Shown one piece after another: positions 1 to 7,300 of a DNA stretch of 9,112 nt. The DNA is taken from contig JADZBJ010000320.1 of the NCBI GenBank assembly GCA_020852155.1, positions 1 through 9,112 on the forward strand. Reading direction: 5' to 3'. The DNA comes from Saprospiraceae bacterium. GTDB lineage: Bacteria; Bacteroidota; Bacteroidia; Chitinophagales; Saprospiraceae. Position numbers and translations under genes: made by a program. How positions within the stretch are numbered: the stretch's first letter is position 1; the number at the start of each line of letters is the position of its first letter. The notes under the pieces were generated by a model, which worked only from the letters and a program-made list of their open reading frames with translations, ran no database searches and had not been told where the DNA came from.

Positions 1-686
1 ACCTCGGTTGTAATCCGACCGGTGTGCCTGCTCCAGGCGCAGCAACGGCCACGGATGGTTGCAGTTCGCCATCTATTACTTCGGCCCTTGATCCGATCGT
101 AGTGAACGGTTGTCAGCGCAGCCAAACCCGTGTTTATACCGCCACGGACAATTGCGGAAATACAGCCTCCTGCACACAGGTATTTACCTGGACGGTGGAT
201 GTGACTTCTCCAACGTTTACTTCATGCCCGGCTGGCAGCAACCTCGGTTGTAATCCGACTGGCGTGCCTGCTCCAGGCGCAGCAACGGCCACGGATGGTT
301 GTAGTTCACCGGCTATTACTTCGGCCCTTGATCCGATTGTGGTGAATGGTTGCCAGCGCAGCCAAACCCGCGTTTATACCGCCACTGACAATTGCGGAAA
401 CACAGCATCCTGCACTCAGGTGTTTACCTGGACGGTGGATGTAACTTCTCCGACGTTTACTTCATGCCCGGCTGGCAGCAACCTTGGTTGTAATCCGACT
501 GGTGTGCCTGCTCCAGGCCTAGCAACGGCAACGGATGGTTGCAGTTCACCGGCTATTACTTCGGCCCTCGATCCGATTGTGGTGAACGGTTGTCAGCGCA
601 GTCAAACCCGCGTTTATACCGCCACTGACAATTGCGGAAACACAGCATCCTGCACTCAGGTATTTACCTGGACGGTGGATGTAACA
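1..686 (+). repeat. 240-bp tandem repeat array, three visible copies (80-residue HYR-like module)
   Basis: The copies are 1-240, 241-480 and 481 to about 686; the third loses identity after about 685, in the codons that start the next module. By hand count, copies 1 and 2 differ at 18 of 240 bases with one amino-acid change (Ser to Ala). Copies 2 and 3 differ at 11 of 205 bases with one change (Ala to Leu, from two adjacent substitutions). Almost all differences are therefore synonymous. The array starts mid-unit at the left edge, so more copies may lie upstream. It encodes consecutive modules of the secreted protein and stays in frame because the unit is a multiple of three. Confidence 0.97.
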
Positions 687-2816
687 CCTCCGACAATACC
701 ATGTCCGGCAGGCGTAACAGTTTCATGTTCAACGAATGTGCCGCCCGCAAACATCAATGATGTTGTTGGAGAAAGCGACCAATGCGGAGGCATTCCGGTA
801 ATTACACATACTGGCGATGTAACGACCAATATGACTTGCCAAAACAGATTTACGGTAATACGCACGTACAGGGCTGTTGACAATTGTGGCAACACAGCCA
901 CTTGCACGCAGGTTATAACTGTAAACGATCAGACACCGCCGACCCTGACAGTTCCGCAAAATATTACCGTGGATTGTTATGAGGTACCGACTCCAGGTAT
1001 GGCTATGGCAACTGATAATTGCAGTGGATCTGTAACGGTTACTTATCTCGGACAGACATCAACCCCTGGCGTTTGCCCTGTATTGTACACCCTGACGCGC
1101 ACGTGGTTAGCGACAGATGTTTGTGGAAATACATCTACAAAGACACAGACCATAACAGTTACAGACTTGTTCCCGCCATTAATTACGGTAAAACCGGCAA
1201 ACGTTATTGTGGAATGCAGTCCTGAAAATCAGTATCAACTGGATGATTACCTGAATAACTTTGGAGGCGCGCAAGCAACCGACTGCTCGACTATTACCTG
1301 GAGTTATGAGGAAATATCCAGTCAACAAGGTTGTGGGAATACATTCAGCAACCGTTATCGTTTCACGGCGACGGACGCCTGTGGAAACTCATCCTCTGTT
1401 GATGCCGGATTCACAGTTGTTGACCAAACTCCGCCTGTATTTACAACGCCACCGCAAAGTATCACCAGTTCAATTGACCTGGAAGACCCGACCTGCAATG
1501 ACAACTGGTACAACTGGCTTGAGCATTACGCCGGTGCAGTTGCCGAAGACAATTGTGGCGAGATCAAACTGGATTGGTTCCTGACATTTGACAGTATGGG
1601 TTGTGACTCATGGTATAGAACAGTCAAGTTTGTCGCTACTGATGAATGCTGGAATATGACAACGGCTTATGCATCCTACAATATTGTTGACAACATTCCT
1701 CCAGTGAGTTTGCCATTGCCGGACACCATTTTTGTAAATTGCCCGGATGATGTTCCGAATATTTCACAAATACCCTACATTTTCGACAATTACTTTGATG
1801 ACAAATGCGGCATTATTTTCGATGTTACTTATGTTGAATATGTGGTATATTGTGGTATCGCGAGGACGTTCTATTTCAATGTCACAGACCCGTCAGGTAA
1901 TTCAACTATAACGTACAACGTCACATTCGTGCCCGAAAATGCCATGTGCGATCCGTTATGTACAGCTGGCCAGGAGGTCTGGGGAGACGCACACGGGGCC
2001 GTTGGGTCTTTATTAGTTGCTGACGTCGTAGATTCATGGTTCGGTCAATTTGGCAATATAAAAGCCGGTAATGCCGGCAGGCGTATTGTGATTGACGATG
2101 CGGACTGTCTGTACGCCTTGCTGCCCGGAACCGGCCCTGTCAAATATTTACCCGTTGGCGAACATACCACCGATGACTTGTGCCGACTGCCGGGTTCGCT
2201 AACAACGCTTTCCGGAGCATTGAACAATTCACTGGCAGCTCAGGTATTGACCCTTGAACTAAACATCCAGGCCAATTATGAAATGTCGGGTAGAATGTTG
2301 GGAATGACGCATTTTTGGAATTCGTCGGCCTGCACCATACCGCCGAGCGTACAATCTGCACTTGGAAATGACAAATCTGTTTATCATTTGCTGGCATTGG
2401 CAAATGCTTATTTGTCCAAGCAGGGAAATTACTCAGGCAGCTATGGCGCCGATTTGCTGACGGCTTTGAGCAATGTCAATGCGCTCTATGAAAATTGCAC
2501 ATTCAATGACCCATGCGCTGACAGATTTGAACGGCAGGGAAAAACTGCAGAAGTGAGTTCGTCAGAAATGCAGGCGATGCCCAATCCGTTCACGGACATT
2601 GTATCCCTGAATGTTGTGATGCCACAATCAGAAAAAGTACAGATAAGTATTTACAACTCGGGAATGTTGTTACAGCAACAATTTAATGTCTTGTCCAATC
2701 AGGGAGAAAACACTTTTGATCTGGACTTACATGAATTACCGTCTGGTGTTTATGTGATTACGTTGACGACCAGCAGTACGCTGAAATCCTTGCGTGTAAC
2801 GAAGGCTAACCAATAA
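1..2816 (+). CDS. Secreted multi-module HYR-like/Ig-like protein with T9SS type A sorting domain (5' partial)
   Basis: The reading frame is open from the left edge (first whole codon at position 3) to TAA at 2814-2816, giving about 937 visible residues; the N-terminus and signal peptide lie outside. The GTG at 24 falls inside a repeat and is not a real start. About eight modules of 75-90 residues follow one another, with boundaries near 207, 447, 687, 936, 1173, 1431, 1698 and 1941. Each tends to begin with a PPT/SPT-like strand and a Cys, then has an ATD-C motif and an ATDNCGNT-type motif, and ends in a VxVxD-like strand. This pattern matches the HYR-like, immunoglobulin-fold modules common in Bacteroidota surface proteins. 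An unrecognised domain (1944 to about 2520) and a type A sorting tail (2577-2813) follow. The likely role is a cell-surface or released adhesin or structural protein exported by Sec and then T9SS; no catalytic motif is visible. The first three modules are nearly identical, while the later ones are diverged and have fewer conserved cysteines. Secretion is well supported; function is inference. Confidence 0.93.
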   Translation, partial: LGCNPTGVPAPGAATATDGCSSPSITSALDPIVVNGCQRSQTRVYTATDNCGNTASCTQVFTWTVDVTSPTFTSCPAGSNLGCNPTGVPAPGAATATDGCSSPAITSALDPIVVNGCQRSQTRVYTATDNCGNTASCTQVFTWTVDVTSPTFTSCPAGSNLGCNPTGVPAPGLATATDGCSSPAITSALDPIVVNGCQRSQTRVYTATDNCGNTASCTQVFTWTVDVTPPTIPCPAGVTVSCSTNVPPANINDVVGESDQCGGIPVITHTGDVTTNMTCQNRFTVIRTYRAVDNCGNTATCTQVITVNDQTPPTLTVPQNITVDCYEVPTPGMAMATDNCSGSVTVTYLGQTSTPGVCPVLYTLTRTWLATDVCGNTSTKTQTITVTDLFPPLITVKPANVIVECSPENQYQLDDYLNNFGGAQATDCSTITWSYEEISSQQGCGNTFSNRYRFTATDACGNSSSVDAGFTVVDQTPPVFTTPPQSITSSIDLEDPTCNDNWYNWLEHYAGAVAEDNCGEIKLDWFLTFDSMGCDSWYRTVKFVATDECWNMTTAYASYNIVDNIPPVSLPLPDTIFVNCPDDVPNISQIPYIFDNYFDDKCGIIFDVTYVEYVVYCGIARTFYFNVTDPSGNSTITYNVTFVPENAMCDPLCTAGQEVWGDAHGAVGSLLVADVVDSWFGQFGNIKAGNAGRRIVIDDADCLYALLPGTGPVKYLPVGEHTTDDLCRLPGSLTTLSGALNNSLAAQVLTLELNIQANYEMSGRMLGMTHFWNSSACTIPPSVQSALGNDKSVYHLLALANAYLSKQGNYSGSYGADLLTALSNVNALYENCTFNDPCADRFERQGKTAEVSSSEMQAMPNPFTDIVSLNVVMPQSEKVQISIYNSGMLLQQQFNVLSNQGENTFDLDLHELPSGVYVITLTTSSTLKSLRVTKANQ
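1944..2520 (+). other. Unrecognised domain between the HYR-like modules and the secretion tail
   Basis: This stretch of about 190 residues inside the large secreted protein does not follow the module pattern. It starts near the CDPLC motif and contains GDAHG, a DADCLYALLPG segment, a Leu/Ala-rich stretch that looks helical (NNSLAAQVLTLELN, about 2224-2265), then SVYHLLALANAYL and ADLLTALSNVNALYENC, also helix-like. It holds several cysteines. I do not recognise the family and assign no function. Its fixed position just before the sorting tail suggests a C-terminal effector or capping domain, but that is inference. Confidence 0.55.
2577..2813 (+). other. T9SS type A C-terminal sorting domain (Por secretion tail family)
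   Basis: The last 79 residues begin with MPNPFTD, the usual NPF/NP-type opening. They continue with alternating strands (VSLNVVMP, VQISIYNSGMLL, the FDLDLHELPSGVYVITL strand pair) and end in a short basic tail (LRVTKANQ). The LPSGVYVITL core is the hallmark of this domain. In known members it targets the protein across the outer membrane through the type IX system and is usually cleaved there, with the cargo anchored or released. Confidence 0.93.
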
Positions 2817-2835
2817 TTAGCCTGGTAAAGATGGA

Positions 2836-2880
2836 GGGGTGTTGCCTGGAAACAGCGCAACACCCCTTTTTTATTTTTTT
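2836..2880 (+). terminator. Strong intrinsic terminator of the upstream secreted-protein gene
   Basis: A perfect 10-bp GC-rich stem, GGGGTGTTGC (2836-2845) with GCAACACCCC (2857-2866), encloses a short loop in which CTG/CAG can add three more pairs. It is followed by a T-rich run, 2867-2880, broken by one A. It starts 20 bases after the TAA at 2816. The T-run is only on the plus-strand side, so it acts on the gene to the left and not on the convergent gene. Confidence 0.93.
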
Positions 2881-2910
2881 GAATAAACCGGACGTTAGAG
2901 TGGAAAGCTA

Positions 2911-3071
2911 AGAGCGTATTCGGGAATTGGATTTTGGCCTGCTCTCGAAAAATTCAATTCTGCTCGGCGTTAAAATTTTCGCCTTAGAACCCGGCTAAGC
3001 CTGCAAATTTTGCCTTGATCAAAATCAAATTTTCCCTCGTTCGGCACAAACCCAATTCCCGAACACGCTCT
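2911..3071. mobile_element. MITE-like palindromic element in the convergent intergenic region
   Basis: The arms 2911-2930 and 3052-3071 are inverted repeats matching at 19 of 20 bases. Similarity continues inward (TTT..GCC and AAAATT blocks) with more mismatches. AAAATTT (2972-2978) can pair with AAATTTT (3005-3011), and the centre is a small hairpin, CTTAG (2983-2987) with CTAAG (2995-2999). The whole element is symmetric about position 2991. The outer bases can be read as a target duplication: CTAA or TAA at 2908/2909-2911 and again at 3070/3071-3073. No coding capacity is visible. A non-autonomous element of the type mobilised by IS5-like transposases (TNA or CTAR targets) is my inference; a large regulatory or terminator-like hairpin is the alternative. 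Confidence 0.6.
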
Positions 3072-3109
3072 AAAGGTGTCCCAGTCCTGTAAGGTAGAAT
3101 ACTCAATTG

Positions 3110-4270
3110 TTATCCCGGACGGTTTTCAGAAGCCCACACTTGCAAATCTCGTCCCTCCAGCGCTGCAGCCATCATGTTTGGGAAAATCTCGGGAGTGCAG
3201 GCAAAGGCAGGAATATTCAGGTTGGCCAGGAATTGCGCGTTTTCGCGGTCATAACCAGGCGCTCCGTCGTCGCTCAAGGCCAGCAGGCAAACCATTTGCA
3301 GGCCTGTATTTTTGAGCGCTTCTACCCTTTTTCGAAAGGCGCTGTTATCGCTGCCTTCATACAAATCGCTGATTAGGATGAGTACGGTATCTGCAGGGCG
3401 TTCAATGTGCGCCTGTGCGTAACGCAGCGCTTGCGCGATGTCGGTGCCGCCGCCGAGTTGAATGCCAAAGAGTAAATCTACGGGATCATTGAGGTGCTCG
3501 GTGAGGTCGGTTACAGCGGTGTCAAATGCGACCAGTCGGGTATTTACGCCCGGCAAAGACGCCAGTACCGACGCGAAAACGCCTGAATACACCACCGACG
3601 TTCCCATCGAACCGCTTTGGTCAATCAGCATCCAGACATCCTTCAGCGGGCGACGAATTTTGCGACCGTAACCCACCAGCGTTTCTGGAATAATGGTTCG
3701 GTATTCCGGCTGATAATGCTTCAAATTACGCTTAATCGTACCATGCCAATCCACTTCCGAATGCCTCGGGCGGCGTTGTCTGGCGCTTCGTTGCAAAGCG
3801 CCGCGTATCGCCTGCGCTGTTTGTTGCTGCAATTTTTGCATCAAAGACTCCACGACTTTTTTCACCACCAGTCGGGCGCTGTCGCGTGTTTCATCGGGCA
3901 TTAAACGCCCCAATTCGAGCAACGTAGCTACCAGATTGACATCCGGTACGGCCTGTTCCAGGACTTCCGGGTCAAGCAAGAGTTGTTTCTGCAATACGGG
4001 ATGCCGCATGGCGTCGTGCTGCATGACCTCGACGACCGAATCGGGAAAATAGCGGCGGATATCGCCCAGCCATCGGGCGATGACCGGCTGAGAGGCCCCG
4101 CTCCCACCCTTGCCCTTGGCGCTGCTGTAGTCAAATCGTTGTTTTCGTTCGAATTCATACAAAGCACCAAGCGCAGCGTCCATCTGTTTTTCCTGTTCAC
4201 TGAGCGACTCGCCTGTGCCATCGGCTTCATCAGCCCCCAGAATCAGCCTGAATCGTTTCAGCGTGGACAT
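3110..4270 (-). CDS. VWA domain protein with intact MIDAS (CoxE-like; MoxR/SWIM-associated type)
   Basis: A complete 386-residue gene, from ATG at 4268-4270 to TAA at 3110-3112. No Shine-Dalgarno sequence precedes the start, as is usual in Bacteroidota. There is no signal peptide or membrane segment, so it is predicted cytoplasmic. Residues 1-165 are mostly helical and charged, including MDAALGALYE and the ARWLGDIRRYFP segment. Residues 166-200 contain the RRPRH.EVDWH motif and a NLKHYQPEYRTIIPE segment. The VWA fold spans about 210-375 and carries a full metal-ion-dependent adhesion site: D217-x-S219-x-S221 (DQSGSM), T276 (GGGTD) and D302 (SDLYEG). From memory, length and motifs match a widespread VWA family usually encoded beside a MoxR-type AAA+ ATPase, SWIM zinc-finger protein and DUF5682/DUF5691 genes, comparable to E. 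coli YehP. In such systems the VWA protein is thought to work with the ATPase in protein remodelling; the exact substrate is unknown. Its neighbours here are secreted-protein genes instead. Confidence 0.92.
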   Translation of the reverse strand: MSTLKRFRLILGADEADGTGESLSEQEKQMDAALGALYEFERKQRFDYSSAKGKGGSGASQPVIARWLGDIRRYFPDSVVEVMQHDAMRHPVLQKQLLLDPEVLEQAVPDVNLVATLLELGRLMPDETRDSARLVVKKVVESLMQKLQQQTAQAIRGALQRSARQRRPRHSEVDWHGTIKRNLKHYQPEYRTIIPETLVGYGRKIRRPLKDVWMLIDQSGSMGTSVVYSGVFASVLASLPGVNTRLVAFDTAVTDLTEHLNDPVDLLFGIQLGGGTDIAQALRYAQAHIERPADTVLILISDLYEGSDNSAFRKRVEALKNTGLQMVCLLALSDDGAPGYDRENAQFLANLNIPAFACTPEIFPNMMAAALEGRDLQVWASENRPG

Positions 4271-4323
4271 GGTTATCCGGATTTAAGTGGTTTTAAAGAT
4301 TTACAGACGCTCGAGAGCAAATT

Positions 4324-4366
4324 TTTCCCGCAGATTGCGCAGATTTTCAGCGGAATCTGCGGGAAA
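4324..4366. repeat. REP-like hairpin between the VWA gene and the giant secreted-protein gene
   Basis: A perfect 13-bp stem, TTTCCCGCAGATT (4324-4336) with AATCTGCGGGAAA (4354-4366), is extended past one G/G mismatch by CGC/GCG (4338-4340 with 4350-4352), leaving a 9-base loop. It begins 17 bases downstream of the giant gene's stop (4383-4385) on the minus strand. On that strand it is followed only by AATTTGC, a poor U-tract, so an ordinary intrinsic terminator is a weak fit. The CGCAGATT word occurs twice in the left arm. Its form recalls the CGCAGATT-rich dispersed palindromes I associate with Bacteroidota genomes. It may end or stabilise the mRNA of the giant gene. Confidence 0.7.
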
Positions 4367-4382
4367 TATACTTTGCCTATTT

Positions 4383-7300
4383 TTATCGAATGAGGGTGAC
4401 TTCGCCCTTTCGTTCTAATTGCTCTCCATCACAATCAACGATCATTATCCAGACATAAACATCTACAGGAGCATCTTTGCCGTCAATTTTGCCGTCCCAG
4501 CCTTCGTTCGGCCCGCCTGTCCACACCTTTTGTCCCCAGCGATTGTAGATGCGCAATGAAACTACCTTTTCAAATCCTTCATGCTTCACAGCCGAGAAGG
4601 ATTCATTGTTCATATCGCCATTCGGTGTAAAGGCATTGGGTATTTTCAAATTCACAGGATCACAAGGCGGGAACACCAGCACGCGGTAGGTCAGCGTATC
4701 CTTACAACCATTGCCGTCTGTGGCGAATAACATGTAATCCGTAGTTTTATCCGGGGTGGCAATCGGGTCGAAGCAATCCTTGCAACTTAACGGCTCGCCA
4801 TCCCAGTCATAAATGGCCAGGTTATTCGGCACATCCAGCACAGCGTCATCGCCCAGTTTGATGATGACAGAATCGAGAGAAGGCAAATTCAGGCCATCTA
4901 CGCCAACCACATTGTAATAATGCAAGGCCGGACAACCATTGATGAAGGTATTTTCAATATAAACACCGGGCGCTTTAAACAGGGAATCAAGCACCTGAAC
5001 CGAATCGCCGGGACACAACGGGATGGTTTCATGAATAGCCGAATCCAGCACGATCAACTCCTGAATTTCGATGCCAATACAACCGTTATCTTGTTGTATT
5101 TCACCAAAATAAATGCCTGGTTCGTCGGTCACTGTACCATACATATTGACAGGATTGCCCTGGCAAGTTGTCCGTGGCGTCAGGGTAACTGTATCTCTCT
5201 GCAAGACGGTTACTTTGGTGCTGATATTCTTGGTGCAAGTCGTCGCGCCGTCCACGATGGTGATGGTCAGGAAGTAGTTGCTGACCGGCAAAGTCGGTTG
5301 CAGGTATTGTGTCTGCTGATTAGCTTGTGTAATGCCGGGGCCGGTCCAGTTATAGGTAGTGGCCGGTGGGCCGGCAAGCGCAACATATTCGCCCTCGCAA
5401 ATGGTTTGATCCGGAATATCAAAAGTTGTCAAGCCGCCGAATTTGATTTCATATCGGTGCTGAACCACGCAGCCATTTGGCGTTTTATCTTCCAGAACGA
5501 GCGTAATCACCTCGCCGTTGCTCACATTAATGCCAGGCGTGTAAGTCGCCATTGAGCAATCCACACAAGATAAACCATTGGTTGTCAGCCATGTATAGGT
5601 ATGTCCCGGAACGTTGGTCAAACCAACATCAACCGATGAAACACCGCATTTGCCAATGGCATGCGTCACACTGCTCATGCCGCCGAGCGGAATGGTTTGA
5701 TCTTCGCAGCCGCAGTTATCCATAGCGGGTACGAAGGCCAGGAGTTTGCACAGGTCGTCGGCGCTCAGGTTAGGCAATGTGCCGTTGATGATGGCCGTCG
5801 CTCCGCCAGCCAGTGTCAGGTTGCCCATGTAATTGGTCACCAATTGGTCGGTAGCGTCCACCTGCCCGTTTCCGTTGATGTCGAGGTAAATTTTGATATT
5901 CGGATTGAATGCCGAGCCGCTGCCGATGTTTTCCAGTTCAGCAGAAAAATTCAGCGATCCGCCCGTTTCTGATGTGGAGAAATTATTCAGTCGCAGGTTG
6001 GGGTTCTGCGCATTCAATGGCAGGAATGTCTCGCCGGTGGCCACATAAACATCGCAGTTGGCATTGATCGTCGGACAGAACACTGATTTGCGTTCGCGCG
6101 TTTGCAACACAATAATCTTGTCGCCGCATCCGGCCGGGTCGTCGTACTGTACTTTAAAGTTGAATGTAAATGCCTGACCGACGCCCAGATTGCCCGGCAG
6201 GGGCAATTGCAATTGCTGACCGATCTGTTGCGGCGGGCCTGCCGGTGCGCTGCCGTCAGGATCGTACGAACCCGCGACATAAGAGATGCCGGCCGGCAGA
6301 ATAATGTAAATACTATCCGTGGCCATCGGGGTGCTGCCCATGACGATGGTCGCTTTGAGTTCTGTATTTTCCGCGCAATCAACAGAGCCGGGCGGCGTTG
6401 CAAAACCAAGGTTGGCCTGCACGTTGTAGGATTCTGTCAAGCCTTCCAGTTGGAGTTTACCGCCGGGTTTTCGCGTGATATTGGACAAAGCGCCACAGGA
6501 GCGGACGGCTTCAGTGCCATAAAACATCTGCGAATTGGCCACAAAACCGCACTGCGTTTCCACCCTGAAACGAATTTTAAAACGATCGAGCGGCTCGTCT
6601 TCGGCGCCGGCCAATCCATTGGGCAGGTTGGGCGTCCATTCCCAGACATTGCCGGGCTTTTGCACCGGATTACCCATAGCCGTGTACGATACGCCTGAAG
6701 GATATGACAAACCGGATGAGTTGGGCACAATCACCATACCGGGCGGCAACAACACGGACGCTACGACGCCATAAGCCACACCGTCGTCGGCATTGAACAC
6801 TTCAAATTCGATATAATCCGACTCATCGCACATGGACAATACTGTGTCTTGAACGATCAGGTTGAGGTCGAGTTCGGGTTTGATGGGTGTGATGATGAAT
6901 TCCTTTTTCTCGCTGCCGCAAGTATTGGCGCCTTGTGTGAATGCCAGCGGATCGCAATCCCAGCCATAATGCAAGGTCACCGTAATCGGATCGCATATTT
7001 TGCTCTTGGCGACGATCTTGAAAGGCGGCTGACCAAATGGGTCAATATTGCCCAACTGAAAAACGCCACCGGCCTGAATAACCGGATTGCCCGAGGGCTG
7101 TTGTAAAATTTGAATATCCTCCAGCAAGCCGTTGGCTTCAACCCACAAATAGGCATTGTCCGCGATGTATTGCGTGTTATTTCTGATGAAAAAGTTGGCT
7201 TCAAAATTCTCACTCGGCAGTTCGAAAACCGTACCGCTGAGAATCATGTTCAACTCGGCGCTACCATTCTGGAAACCGTTCGGGTCGCTGTTGGTATAGG

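Noticed and set aside
24..26. GTG as the start of the left-hand gene
   Set aside because: It lies inside a repeat unit, the same residue recurs in copies 2 and 3, and the frame is open to the left edge. The gene simply continues outside the window.
1..686. Repeat array as a possible CRISPR or satellite
   Set aside because: The unit is 240 bp, directly adjacent with no spacers, stays in frame and encodes a protein module with mostly synonymous differences.
4271..4323. Bacteroidota-type promoter (TTTG / TAnnTTTG) ahead of the VWA gene
   Set aside because: A TTTG and AT-rich stretches exist on the minus strand, but the spacing and the -7 element do not match the consensus well enough to call.
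3983..4393. Plus-strand frame of 136 codons opposite the start of the VWA gene
   Set aside because: It covers the well-supported 5' part of the VWA gene, the REP-like hairpin and the end of the giant gene, which no real gene would share. Its translation is not recognisable.
4920..5555. Long plus-strand open frame antisense to the giant gene (211 codons), with similar ones at 6102-6698 and 7749-8288
   Set aside because: Their translations show no domain or compositional logic, and they mirror a minus-strand gene with clear module motifs. Long antisense frames are expected across a 4.7-kb coding region of balanced base composition.
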